From: Rummeliibacillus pycnus_A
GTDB lineage: Bacteria > Bacillota > Bacilli > Bacillales_A > Planococcaceae
DNA length: 64,000 nucleotides
NCBI RefSeq assembly: GCF_044359855.1
Contig: NZ_CP132291.1
Span: 2,852,001-2,916,000, forward strand
Reading direction: 5' to 3'
Each line of letters begins with the position of its first letter. The stretch's first letter is position 1. This document shows, piece after piece, positions 44,551 through 53,316 of the stretch. A program made the position numbers and the translations under genes. The notes beneath the pieces are model-generated. The model did no database searches, was not told where the DNA came from, and worked only from the letters and a program-made list of their open reading frames with translations.

Positions 44551-44561
44551 GGGGATAAAGC

Positions 44562-45968
44562 TTGATTTCAACTGAAGAATTAAAAAAAGAAGAATTAACT
44601 TCAAAAGAACCTAGGGGAAATAAACTTACATTATTACGTCCGATGATAATATTCCTGATTCCTCTACTTTTAAGCAATATATTGCAATCAATTGGTCAGG
44701 TATTTGGAATGATCGTTGTTGGACATTGGTTAGGGGTAAATGCACTAGCAGCAATAGCAGCCTTTTTTCCATTGCTATTTTTACTAATATCATTTGCAAT
44801 TGGGATTGGATCAGGTAGTTCAATTTTAATTGGGCAAGCTTATGGAGCAAAAATGGAAGAAAGATTAAAGGCAATTGTAGGAACTACTCTCTCTTTTACT
44901 TTTATATTAGGACTTATACTTGCGATTATTGGAAGTATCTTTAGTAAAGATATTTTAATAGGAATAGGAATACCTGAAAATATTTTGAATGTAAGTGTGC
45001 ATTATGCTCAAATCTTATTTTGGTCAATGCCTATTATGTTTTTGTATATTGTATATACTACATTAATTCGAGGAACTGGAGATTCTAAAACGCCATTTTA
45101 CTTTCTTTTATTAAGTACAATACTAAATGTAATCCTTTTGCCTGTATTCGTATTTGGGTGGTTCGGAATCCCTAATTTTGATATTTATGGTGCGGCTTAC
45201 GCTACGCTAATTTCAACTATATTGACATTCGTTATATTACTAATTTATTTATATAAAACTAAACACCCGCTTCAATTAAATGCCTCAAGAAAATATCTTC
45301 GAATGGATGTTGGATTATTAAAATTGTTATTAAAACTTGGAATACCAACAAGTATTAATATGATTTTTCTTTCACTTTCTGAAATAGCAGTTATTACTTT
45401 TGTAAACAAATATGGGTCAGATGCAACAGCTGCATATGGAGTAGCAAATCAACTTGTAAGTTATGTGCAAATGCCAGCGTTATGTATCAGTATTACTGTA
45501 TCAATCTTCGTAGCCCAATCAATTGGAGCAAATCAATTCGAACGGTTAAATCAAGTAATCCGCGTTGGGATCTTGCTTAATTATGTACTAGGTGGAATAA
45601 CCGTATTATTTACTTATCTATTGGCTAAACCTATTCTTCATCTATTTCTAACAAGTCAAAATACGATACAGATCTCTCATAGCTTACTAATGATTACTTT
45701 ATGGAGCTACCTAATAATTGGTCATTCATATATCCTAATTTCAACGATGCGTGCTAGTGGAAATGTACTTTGGCCGACAATTCTTAGCGTTATATCGATT
45801 TGGGGTATCGAAGTTCCCGTAGCATACCTACTTTCTCATTATACTAATTTAGGAATTAAGGGTATATGGATTGGGTATCCGGTTGCTTTCATTGTCGGAC
45901 TTTTCTTACAATATTTGTATTATAGTTTAATATGGAAAAAGAAAAAATTAACGCGTTTAGTAACATAA
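44562..45968 (+). CDS. MATE-family multidrug/Na+ antiporter
   Basis: This is a 468-residue, twelve-helix protein in two six-helix bundles. Bundle 1 starts PMIIFLIPLLLSNILQSIGQ with IVVGHWLGVNALAAIAA; bundle 2 starts KLLLKLGIPTSINMIFLSLS with YGVANQLVSYVQMPALCISI. These are the symmetric MATE signatures, and length fits. TTG 44562 is the start, seven bases after AGGGGGA; there is no ATG near. MATE proteins expel cationic drugs or metabolites using a Na+ or H+ gradient. The gene follows decayed DUF2087/GIY-YIG remnants and the strong promoter at 44118. A terminator lies at 46061. Confidence 0.9.
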   Translation: MISTEELKKEELTSKEPRGNKLTLLRPMIIFLIPLLLSNILQSIGQVFGMIVVGHWLGVNALAAIAAFFPLLFLLISFAIGIGSGSSILIGQAYGAKMEERLKAIVGTTLSFTFILGLILAIIGSIFSKDILIGIGIPENILNVSVHYAQILFWSMPIMFLYIVYTTLIRGTGDSKTPFYFLLLSTILNVILLPVFVFGWFGIPNFDIYGAAYATLISTILTFVILLIYLYKTKHPLQLNASRKYLRMDVGLLKLLLKLGIPTSINMIFLSLSEIAVITFVNKYGSDATAAYGVANQLVSYVQMPALCISITVSIFVAQSIGANQFERLNQVIRVGILLNYVLGGITVLFTYLLAKPILHLFLTSQNTIQISHSLLMITLWSYLIIGHSYILISTMRASGNVLWPTILSVISIWGIEVPVAYLLSHYTNLGIKGIWIGYPVAFIVGLFLQYLYYSLIWKKKKLTRLVT

Positions 45969-46060
45969 TTAGTAGTTGGATAAAAGGAAAGCAAGGTATG
46001 CGACTAAGACAACTAATCCAACTGAGGAGTAAAGAGAAGTGTAACATTGCTACAAAGAAT

Positions 46061-46099
46061 AAAAGAGAGTCTATTCTAAAATGTAATAGGCTCTCTTTT
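46061..46099. terminator. Bidirectional terminator between MATE and DUF2804 genes
   Basis: AAAAGAGAGTCTATT (46061-46075) pairs with AATAGGCTCTCTTTT (46085-46099) with one G-T pair, in the convergent gap. Confidence 0.85.
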
Positions 46100-46110
46100 G
46101 CTATATATAA

Positions 46111-47133
46111 TTACCATTTTGCAATATGATCCTCTACTGTCCCGAGTAGTTGTTGGATAGGCATATAACGTCCATTTTTCAAGCGAATACGACCATTATA
46201 GTAGCCTACCATCTGGTGAACTGAGGATTTCACTAGTTTGACATCAGTAGTAGCTTCTCGTTCAAAGAATGGTGTAAATATAAGTTGTACATCATCTGTA
46301 AATTTCGTTGTAATATGCCATGGTTGCATGTAATTCTTATTATTATATTTGAAAATAACATCTTCATGAATCTTTTGCATTTTACCATCAACAAAAAAAG
46401 CATTTTCTGTCATACCGGTTCCATCTGTCCATTGACCACCAAAGTTTAATGCTATACGGTGGTTGCCACAGCGTTGTGAGGCCATACCCCAATTCCAAGT
46501 TGACTCGCGTGGCCATATTCCACGTCCATAGTCGAGAACGGCAAAGCAGTCTTCCTCGTTAAAATTATAACGTTTATCTCCAATTTTCACATAACCACAT
46601 GCAGGTAAAGAATGATGCTTTGCCGTAAATTGAAACGTTTGACGATTCCATGGGATGACGACATTCAGTGAATCATCGTCTTCTAGATGTTTGATTGTTA
46701 AATCGGCATGCAAAAGATCCCCATCAAAATCAGGGATCGTCACAGTCATCTGTGTCTCACCTTGAGAATATAGTAATTGAATCTTGATATCATTATTATT
46801 GAAAGACACTGTTTCTAAAACACTCTCTGGCATCTTTAGCTTATACCCAAGAGGAATAGTGACGGTTTTCTCAAAATACCTTTGCGTTTCATATTCGAGA
46901 AAATAAACGAAACAAACTGCTGCGTAATCTAAATGACTAATCGTCGCTGAGAACATAATATCGTCACCAAAAACGCACCAATAATTCCATTTTTTCTTAC
47001 GTAAAATATGACCTTTCAGATTACTTTGTATAATAGGTTTTCTTGCATAACCGATAGCAGTAGGATTTAAGTTGCCTTTTTTATCACATAGTAATGTCAC
47101 ATCAACAATTTCTTTTTCAGCATGCTGTGTCAA
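46111..47133 (-). CDS. DUF2804-family protein
   Basis: This is a 340-residue protein of the DUF2804 family. It shows the conserved LCDKKGNLNPTAIGYARKPI near the start, the paired tryptophans in KKKWNYWCVFGDDIMFSATI, and the strongly conserved centre DYGRGIWPRESTWNWGMASQ followed by RIALNFGGQWTDGTGMTENA. The family is uncharacterised; its beta-rich pattern recalls lipocalin-like or carotenoid 1,2-hydratase folds. The start is chosen at TTG 47133, eight bases after AAAGGA; ATG 47154 is in frame but lacks a ribosome site. No signal peptide or membrane helix is seen. It is monocistronic. Confidence 0.82.
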   Translation of the reverse strand: MTQHAEKEIVDVTLLCDKKGNLNPTAIGYARKPIIQSNLKGHILRKKKWNYWCVFGDDIMFSATISHLDYAAVCFVYFLEYETQRYFEKTVTIPLGYKLKMPESVLETVSFNNNDIKIQLLYSQGETQMTVTIPDFDGDLLHADLTIKHLEDDDSLNVVIPWNRQTFQFTAKHHSLPACGYVKIGDKRYNFNEEDCFAVLDYGRGIWPRESTWNWGMASQRCGNHRIALNFGGQWTDGTGMTENAFFVDGKMQKIHEDVIFKYNNKNYMQPWHITTKFTDDVQLIFTPFFEREATTDVKLVKSSVHQMVGYYNGRIRLKNGRYMPIQQLLGTVEDHIAKW

Positions 47134-47321
47134 ATCAAACATCCTTTCAAACATAAAAATAGGAGATACAAAATTATATTGTTCTCATTGTACCAAAAAA
47201 AGTGTAATATTGGTCACTCATAATAGGAATGTTGAAAAAGTTATATATTTGTTATAACACTCCCAGAATAAGTATCAATTGGGTTTGTCCTTACATACAG
47301 TGCAATAGGAGGTTATGGACT

Positions 47322-47804
47322 ATGTATAATAGGCAAAAGGCGGTTGATTATGCGAATCGTTGGTGGGACCATTTCAATCCTGCATTCCCAAGATTCGATG
47401 ATGATTGCACAAATTTTATTTCACAATGTTTGCTAGCAGGTGAAGCACCCATGACAGGTTACCCTGATAGAATAAAGGGATGGTGGTTAAAGGGAGGAAC
47501 ATGGAGTTATAGTTGGTCTACAGCAAATGCACTTTTCTGGCACTTACAAAATTCAAAAAAAGGATTACAAGGAAAAAGAGTTTCAAGCGAAAGTGAGTTA
47601 GAGTTAGGGGATTTGATTTTCATCGATTTTACTGGGGATGGTAGAATCAGACATTCTTTAATTGTAACGAGCATAATAAATGGTGTACCTTATGTCAATG
47701 CACATACGACTAACAGTTATCATCGTTTATGGACATATGAGGATTCGAGCGCATATACACCAAATATAAAATATTATTTCATGCATATAACAGTAACTCC
47801 ATAG
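47322..47804 (+). CDS. Amidase-domain (Amidase_6) protein
   Basis: This is a 160-residue protein starting at ATG 47322, nine bases after AGGAGG; a longer frame to the left has no ribosome site. The entire protein is one Amidase_6 domain: YNRQKAVDYANRWWDHFNPA, the catalytic-Cys motif DDDCTNFISQCLLAG, GGTWSYSWSTANALFWHL, LGDLIFIDFTGDGRIRHSLI with the probable catalytic His, and the late YVNAHTTNSYHRLW. The fold is NlpC/P60-like, and relatives in Bacillales occur in spore or cell-wall proteins. There is no secretion signal, so the site of action is unclear. The gene stands between DUF2804 (divergent) and nitroreductase. Confidence 0.85.
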   Translation: MYNRQKAVDYANRWWDHFNPAFPRFDDDCTNFISQCLLAGEAPMTGYPDRIKGWWLKGGTWSYSWSTANALFWHLQNSKKGLQGKRVSSESELELGDLIFIDFTGDGRIRHSLIVTSIINGVPYVNAHTTNSYHRLWTYEDSSAYTPNIKYYFMHITVTP

Positions 47805-47910
47805 GATGATGTTCTTTTTATTTTCCAACAGACTGTGGTAAGGTGGAGAGGGTAATATACATACAAGTATATTCAACGTAAATTGTGTTCGTATTATAGG
47901 AGTGATTATG

Positions 47911-48483
47911 ATGAATGAACAATCTTTATCAGTCAAGGAAGCAATTCGTGGACGTCGTTCTATTAAATTGTTCAATGGCCAACCTGTAGACCGTGAAGAT
48001 TTAATGGAAATTATTAACGTTGCTGTATGGGCGCCAAATCATGGTAATCGTCAACCATGGCGAATAGTACTTGCTTGTGGAGCTGAATTAGATGCTTTAA
48101 AACATTTAATCCGTGAATATGCAGTGCCAGATTGGAAAGAATTATCTGAAGACGTACTTGCGAAAAAAATGCAAAAATTCACAACGCCAGGTGCATATGC
48201 ATTTGTGATTATGCCACAAGATGTACGTCAAAAAGAACGTTATGAAGACTTTGCAGCAGCTAGTAGCTTCATTCAAAATATGCAATTACTAGCATGGGAT
48301 CGCGGAATTGGTGCTTGCTGGAAAACACCTAACTGGATTGATAATCCAAAGTTCCGTGAAGCATTAGGCGTGAAACCAGAAGAACGCATCATCAGCATGC
48401 TTCAATTCGGTTATTTCGATACAATTCCAAATGAAAAACCACGTAAACCAGCAGAAGAAATCGTTACGATTTTTGGTGAATAA
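47911..48483 (+). CDS. Nitroreductase-family FMN oxidoreductase
   Basis: This is a 190-residue protein starting at ATG 47911 (a second ATG lies directly before it), eight bases after TAGGAG. It shows the nitroreductase pattern: AIRGRRSIKLFNGQPVDRED with the FMN-phosphate-binding Arg triad, APNHGNRQPWRIVLACG, AAASSFIQNMQLLAWDRGIG with ACWKT, and the end IISMLQFGYFDTIPNEKPRK. The enzymes reduce nitro compounds or quinones with NAD(P)H. The physiological substrate is unknown. It resembles the YfhC/YdgI group by feel. It is monocistronic, with a terminator at 48690. Confidence 0.88.
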   Translation: MNEQSLSVKEAIRGRRSIKLFNGQPVDREDLMEIINVAVWAPNHGNRQPWRIVLACGAELDALKHLIREYAVPDWKELSEDVLAKKMQKFTTPGAYAFVIMPQDVRQKERYEDFAAASSFIQNMQLLAWDRGIGACWKTPNWIDNPKFREALGVKPEERIISMLQFGYFDTIPNEKPRKPAEEIVTIFGE

Positions 48484-48580
48484 TTTTAAATGTAGAAGCG
48501 GTTATTATTACGCTACTAAACTTTTTTAAATAAAAAGCTTTGTTGTATGATATTGTTGTTTTTAATGCATTCTTATTTGA

Positions 48581-48645
48581 GAAGGGCGGCGACTCCAGCG
48601 AGGAGGCCCGTCAGTTTGCCCGCGGCAAGCGTCCGCCAGTATCAA
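48581..48645. repeat. Dispersed intergenic repeat with complementary ends
   Basis: The segment begins GGGCGGCGACTCCAGCGAGG and ends CCCGCGGCAAGCGTCCGCC; the ends are partly complementary. It is a shortened member of the GGCGACTCCTGCGGGAA / CCGCGGAAAGCGTCCGCC repeat family common in this bacterial group, and its high GC stands out from the AT-rich surroundings. Confidence 0.65.
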
Positions 48646-48689
48646 AATTTATGGAATCTTAACCGTATTGTTTAACAAAACCAAATAAG

Positions 48690-48731
48690 AAGCCAACATC
48701 CCTATTTACACATTAGGAATGTTGGCTTTTA
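48690..48731. terminator. Bidirectional terminator between nitroreductase and dipeptidase
   Basis: AAGCCAACAT (48690-48699) pairs with ATGTTGGCTT (48719-48728); TTTTA follows, and the same hairpin has A-rich flanks for the other strand. The dipeptidase stop is at 48740. Confidence 0.8.
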
Positions 48732-48739
48732 AAATATTC

Positions 48740-50122
48740 TTATTTAGATAAATTTGCTACTTCATAGTAGTAATCACTAACTACGCGAAGACCTTTATCA
48801 TAGTTTTCTAAGTGGAAATGTTCGTTTGGTGCATGGAAGTTTTCTGTTGATAATGCAAAGCCCATCATAATTATTGGAGCACCTAAGATTTCATCAAATG
48901 TTGCGACGATTGGAATAGAGCCTCCAGCGCGAATATATGCTGTTTTTGCGTCATATTGTGTTTCGTATGAACGACCTGCAGCTTGGATATAAGGGTGATC
49001 CAATGGTGTGATGAAAGGTTTCCCTTTATCAAAATCAGTGACTGTAATATCAACCCCAGCTGGTTTGTGTTTTTCAATATGTGTTCGTAATTGCGCTACG
49101 ATTTCATATGGGTCTTGATCGGGTACTAAACGACAAGTGATTTTAGCGCCAGCAGTTGCAGGAAGAACTGTTTTAATACCTTCTCCAGAGAAACCACCGA
49201 AGACGCCGTTCACTTCTAAAGTTGGACGTGCCCATGTGCGTTCAAGATAGGTGTAGCCTTCTTCACCGTATAATTCTTTGACACCAGCTTCTGCTTTAAT
49301 ACTTTCCTCATCAAAGTCTAAAGCTTCGTATGCAGCTTTTTCATCGGCTGTAATTGGTCGTACTTTATCGTAGAAGCCATCTACAGCAATTGTACCATGT
49401 TCATCGTGGAATGATGAAAGGATATCTGCTAAAGCATGAATGGGATTTTGAACGCCACCACCATAAATGCCTGAGTGAAGATCTCCTTTTGCTGAACGAA
49501 CATCAATTTGAACACCTGTTAATCCGCGTAATGCGTAACAAACTGCAGGACGACCTGGTGCATAAAGACTTGTGTCTGAGATTAATACTAAATCCGTAGC
49601 AAGTTGTTCTTTGTTTGCTTCAATAAAAGCAGGAAGATTTACACTACCAATTTCTTCTTCACCTTCAATAAGGAATTTCACGTTAACTGGTAGTTCGCCA
49701 TTTTCCTTCATTAAAGCTTCGATTACTTTTACGTGCATAAATACTTGGCCTTTGTCATCACTAGAACCACGAGCATATAAAATATTGTCGCGAATTTCAG
49801 GCTTGAATGGTTCGCTATCCCATAATTCTAAAGGATCAACCGGTTGCACATCATAGTGACCATATACTAAAACAGTTGGTTTGTTTTCAGCGTGTAACCA
49901 ATCTGCAGTGACAATAGGATGTCCTGCTGTTTCATTGACTTTAATATTTTCAAGTCCTGCATTTTTCATGGATTCTCCAAGAAAAGCAGCAGCTTTTTTC
50001 ATGTCTTCTTTATGTTCAGATAAAGAACTAATACTTGCGATAGATAAAAATTGTTTCATTTCTTCGAGTTGTTCATCACGATGTGTAGTAAAGTAAGTAT
50101 CTAATGCTTCTAATTGACTCAC
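48740..50122 (-). CDS. M20-family metallopeptidase (dipeptidase)
   Basis: This is a 460-residue di-zinc peptidase of the M20 family (CNDP/PepV-like). Ligand motifs are VYGHYDVQP (His, Asp), ARGSSDDKGQ (bridging Asp), EGEEEIGS (catalytic Glu and ligand), DTSLYAPGRPA and a late ENFHAPNEHFHL (His). The lid dimerisation domain (about 195-350) includes DLHSGIYGGGVQNPIHALAD. Length fits. It cleaves dipeptides or related small peptides in the cytosol. It is monocistronic; ATG 50122 follows a GAGGGAT-type site. Confidence 0.92.
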   Translation of the reverse strand: MSQLEALDTYFTTHRDEQLEEMKQFLSIASISSLSEHKEDMKKAAAFLGESMKNAGLENIKVNETAGHPIVTADWLHAENKPTVLVYGHYDVQPVDPLELWDSEPFKPEIRDNILYARGSSDDKGQVFMHVKVIEALMKENGELPVNVKFLIEGEEEIGSVNLPAFIEANKEQLATDLVLISDTSLYAPGRPAVCYALRGLTGVQIDVRSAKGDLHSGIYGGGVQNPIHALADILSSFHDEHGTIAVDGFYDKVRPITADEKAAYEALDFDEESIKAEAGVKELYGEEGYTYLERTWARPTLEVNGVFGGFSGEGIKTVLPATAGAKITCRLVPDQDPYEIVAQLRTHIEKHKPAGVDITVTDFDKGKPFITPLDHPYIQAAGRSYETQYDAKTAYIRAGGSIPIVATFDEILGAPIIMMGFALSTENFHAPNEHFHLENYDKGLRVVSDYYYEVANLSK

Positions 50123-50284
50123 TTAAATCCCTCATTTCAGTATTTCAATAATAAAATTATTATAGCATAGCAGACATTTTATATAGAAAGCACAACTCTC
50201 ATAAAACGCAGAACTCACTAAAATATGGTATATTATGTAGTAGAAATTTCGTGCGAAATTTGAACGGTTTTTTGGGGAGGAATC

Positions 50285-51526
50285 TTGTTGGAATTTCTGG
50301 GATTGATCATATGCTTGCTCATATCATTTTTCTTTTCAGGAAGTGAGACAGCTTTAACAGCCATAAATAGGATGAAGGTCCAATTGCGAGCAAATCAAGG
50401 TGACAGAATGTCTCAAAAACTGAACCTATTAATTGCTCAACCAGATCGTATGATTACGACTATTTTAATTATAAATAATACGGTAAATATTTTAATGCCA
50501 ACATTATTAACTATTATTGCATTACGTCATGGTTGGCAGGTTTCAGTAGCTACTACAATTTTAACTATTATTATTATTGTTTTTGGTGAAGTTTTGCCAA
50601 AGACAATTGCTGTAACATTTGCAGATCGTCTTGCGTATATAGTAGCGCCAATTATCGCATTATCCGTAAAAATCCTTAGACCTGTTACGTGGATTGTACA
50701 AGGGTTCACGAATTTGATTATTCGAATTATTTCAAATGGAGCAGTGACGGAAGCAACTTTGACGAAAGAAGAATTTAGAGGCATGGTAGATTTTGCTTCT
50801 ACAGAAGGTGCATTTGACGAAAGTGAATCTGAACGTTTAAAAGAAGTATTAGATTTTCCAGACAAGGATGTGTCGGATGTTTTAGGTACGCATCGTACGG
50901 ATGTGGTAGGTTTACCAGCTGATGCTACCTATGAAGAAGTAAGAAATACAATTTTAGAATACTCATTTACACGCTATCCCATTTATGAAGAAAGCATGGA
51001 TAATATAGTAGGGATGTTCTATTCGAAGAAATTTGTTGAATGGTCATTAGACCCGACAAAAGAGTTGGTAGATTTTATGGACCCAGATCCTCTTTATGTT
51101 GTTTCAACGGTAAGTGTTGAAAAAGTATTCACATTGATGCTTGCACAAAAGAAACATTTAGCCATTGTGCTTGATGAGTATGGCGGTACACTCGGTATCG
51201 TTTCACATGAAGATATAATAGAAGAAATGATTGGTCTAGAAATTGAAGATGAATCAGATGAGGAAGAGGAATCATTTATATATGATTTAACGGAAAATAC
51301 ATTAGTTTGCCATGGCCGATTAGAGATTGAAGAGGCTAATCATCTATTTAAGGTTGCGATTCCGCAAGATCACGAAACAGTTGGTGGGTTTGTACTAGAA
51401 TTAAGTCTGCATATACCTGAGCCTGGGGAAACGTTTGATTTTGAAAATCTTCATATTGTTGTAAATGAAGTAGACGATAGCCGAATTACAAAATTGACGA
51501 TTACAAAACAACTGATAGAAGAATAA
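50285..51526 (+). CDS. CNNM/CorC (HlyC) family transporter with DUF21 and CBS domains
   Basis: This is a 413-residue membrane protein. An N-terminal DUF21 (CNNM) domain (about 1-180; LISFFFSGSETALTAINRMK, then FGEVLPKTIAV) has four helices. A CBS pair follows (about 200-320; VLGTHRTDVVGLPADATYEE, ending LAIVLDEYGGTLGIVSHEDI), then the CorC_HlyC domain (about 335-410, VGGFVLELSLHIPEPGETFD). Bacterial members export Mg2+ or Co2+, and the SGSETAL motif is in the ion-binding region. The start is TTG 50285 or the next TTG at 50288; the latter is seven bases from GGGGAGG. A terminator follows at 51533. Confidence 0.9.
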   Translation: MLEFLGLIICLLISFFFSGSETALTAINRMKVQLRANQGDRMSQKLNLLIAQPDRMITTILIINNTVNILMPTLLTIIALRHGWQVSVATTILTIIIIVFGEVLPKTIAVTFADRLAYIVAPIIALSVKILRPVTWIVQGFTNLIIRIISNGAVTEATLTKEEFRGMVDFASTEGAFDESESERLKEVLDFPDKDVSDVLGTHRTDVVGLPADATYEEVRNTILEYSFTRYPIYEESMDNIVGMFYSKKFVEWSLDPTKELVDFMDPDPLYVVSTVSVEKVFTLMLAQKKHLAIVLDEYGGTLGIVSHEDIIEEMIGLEIEDESDEEEESFIYDLTENTLVCHGRLEIEEANHLFKVAIPQDHETVGGFVLELSLHIPEPGETFDFENLHIVVNEVDDSRITKLTITKQLIEE

Positions 51527-51532
51527 AAGAAA

Positions 51533-51570
51533 ATGCCTAAAAGACCCTTACGGAACTTTTAGGCATTTTT
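51533..51570 (+). terminator. Terminator of the CNNM gene
   Basis: ATGCCTAAAAG (51533-51543) pairs with CTTTTAGGCAT and is followed by five T, six bases after the stop codon. Confidence 0.85.
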
Positions 51571-51805
51571 TATTGCAATATAAAATATAGATTTTGAAAT
51601 TTTATTGGTCTTCAATGTTGGAATTGTTAGTGTGTACTCTTCAAAAAGTTAGGTATCACAACGAATAAAGGTAGATTATTACATGCTTTTCACACAAACC
51701 TTACACGAATGTAATGAAATTGAAAGTTAATCCGATAGAGCGAAAGCTTTGTTTTTGCGAAAATAAGTTTAACAAAGCAAGACATTGAACCGGAGGATAT
51801 TAAAA

Positions 51806-52354
51806 ATGAATATTACAATTGAAAATGTTTATGAAGAATACAATCGTTATATATATCACTTATGTTTAAAATTAACTCGTAACAAAGCAGAAGCAGAAGA
51901 CCTTATGCAAGAAGTTTGGGTAAAGGTCGTTCGCTACGAAACTTATGTTGCTGAAGTCGAACACGTGAAAGCTTGGTTAACAACTATTTGTATGAATACT
52001 TTCCGCGACCGCTATCGCAAAAATGTTCGTCGCAGTAAGTACATGATGAGTCAACCTGAAACATTAGACGTACCAGTATTAGATTTGGTTCCCAATAATG
52101 AACCATCTACTGAAGCGGTAGTTGAACAAGAAGCAATTTCTCAAATTGTCCAAGAGAAAATTAATCAATTAGATAGTATTTATCGTAATACACTTTTATA
52201 TTTCTATGTAAATCAATACTCTTTAGTAGAAATTGCTGAATTGATGAAAGTATCAATTGGTACTGTAAAATCTCGTCTATTCCGCGCAAAACAACGTTTA
52301 AAAGACATCATGATGTCTGATGCAACATCAGCAGAAGTCATTTTGCCAGCATAA
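51806..52354 (+). CDS. ECF-type RNA polymerase sigma factor
   Basis: This is a 182-residue sigma factor starting at ATG 51806, nine bases after CGGAGG. Region 2 (about 8-75) shows YIYHLCLKLTRNKAEAEDLM and QEVWVKVVRYETYVAEVEHV, ending VKAWLTTICMNTFRDRYRKN. Region 4 (about 125-170) shows RNTLLYFYVNQYSLVEIAEL and SIGTVKSRLFRAKQRLKDIM. ECF factors usually have an anti-sigma gene next door; none follows here, and the transcript ends at the terminator at 52419. It may be controlled by an unlinked partner or by its own level. The target promoters are unknown. Confidence 0.9.
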   Translation: MNITIENVYEEYNRYIYHLCLKLTRNKAEAEDLMQEVWVKVVRYETYVAEVEHVKAWLTTICMNTFRDRYRKNVRRSKYMMSQPETLDVPVLDLVPNNEPSTEAVVEQEAISQIVQEKINQLDSIYRNTLLYFYVNQYSLVEIAELMKVSIGTVKSRLFRAKQRLKDIMMSDATSAEVILPA

Positions 52355-52418
52355 AAAGCCCAAGACCTTATCACTGCATCACACAATCTATGCAGAGGTT
52401 GTTGGCTATGAATAAGAT

Positions 52419-52458
52419 AAAAAAATCGTTACTCATTCTATAGAGTAACGATTTTTTT
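52419..52458 (+). terminator. Terminator of the ECF sigma gene
   Basis: AAAAATCGTTACTC (52421-52434) pairs with GAGTAACGATTTTT (52443-52456), with more T following, 65 bases after the stop. Confidence 0.85.
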
Positions 52459-52957
52459 ATGCATGAATGAAAATAGACTGAAGTAATATTAAAAGTTGGA
52501 TGGAGATTACTTTAAATCCTCGTAAATGTACTACTAGCATTAATATGTTGGAAAAACAATATAATGATAAATACAAACAAGCGTGTTGATTAGGATAAAA
52601 TAGGAAGAATATTCTTCTGTAATCTTACTTTCAATATTCTTGTGCCTCACTGTTTATTGATTGTAGAGCGGAGGATTGCTCGACTCCCGCGGGAAAAGCG
52701 TGGCAGTTGAGACCCTACATAGGGGTATCAGTTGATCATTCATTTTTTAAATGGATAAAAATGGATAGTTAATACGCGTGAAATACAAACAGACTATTCT
52801 AAATAAATATAAGAAAAAGCGCTCAAGAAACAACGTGTAAACCTATATGTATGCATTTGCAACTGTTGGTTGCGATATTGCAAATAATGACTTCTGGTTT
52901 AAAGAATGGGGATTGCTTATCATTTATTTAATACTTTAGATTGGAGGCAAACAGTTT
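52459..52957. other. Gene-poor region with repeat and a coding remnant
   Basis: About 500 bases lack an intact gene. The dispersed repeat lies at 52669-52725. From about 52850 a frame reads MYAFATVGCDIANNDFWFKE and ends GLLIIYLIL at TAG 52939; it looks like the tail of a lost membrane protein, since a stop lies immediately upstream and no ribosome site is present. Confidence 0.45.
52669..52725. repeat. Dispersed intergenic repeat (CTCCCGCGGGAAAAGC type)
   Basis: GCTCGACTCCCGCGGGAAAA followed by GCGTGGCAGTTGAGACCCTA is a degenerate member of the family seen at 31464 and 48581. Local GC is clearly higher than in the flanks. Confidence 0.6.
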
Positions 52958-53196
52958 ATGGAATTAGAGAGTCGTTTAAAAAAGTTAAGAGAACTACATC
53001 AATATTCTCAAGAAGATGTTGCAAGGATTTTAGATATTTCACGTCAGTCTGTTTCAAAGTGGGAGCTCGGTAAAGGGTATCCTGATTTAGATAATCTCAT
53101 AAGACATTTTGGGATTTTATGTATCACTATTGGTGGCTTATTTTTCCCATTCTAGGAATGCTATCGCCAATAATATATAGGCTTATTTGGTGGTGA
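52958..53196 (+). pseudogene. XRE-HTH regulator with membrane tail, deleted and frameshifted
   Basis: ATG 52958 begins a clear XRE helix-turn-helix (ELESRLKKLRELHQYSQEDV, then SRQSVSKWELGKGYPDLDNL). After 46 residues it jumps directly into a hydrophobic end (ILCITIGGLFFPF) and stops at 53155. One base out of frame the text continues LGMLSPIIYRLIWW to TGA at 53196. Relatives have about 40-100 more residues between the HTH and the membrane tail, so an internal deletion and a late frameshift are inferred. The preserved HTH might still be made as a 65-residue protein. Confidence 0.65.
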
Positions 53197-53200
53197 AACA

Positions 53201-53236
53201 AAAAACCGTTCAAACTTTTGAACGGTCTTTTTTTCT
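53201..53236. terminator. Hairpin terminator between XRE remnant and marR
   Basis: ACCGTTCAAA pairs with TTTGAACGGT (53205-53214, 53217-53226); T-runs flank both sides. It lies 80 bases beyond the marR stop codon on the minus strand. Confidence 0.75.
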
Positions 53237-53316
53237 TTGAATTATGCAGACAATAAGATAAAACAGCACTTAATAATAGCACTATATTTTTATCTGAGTA
53301 TGGATATTTATAAAAT

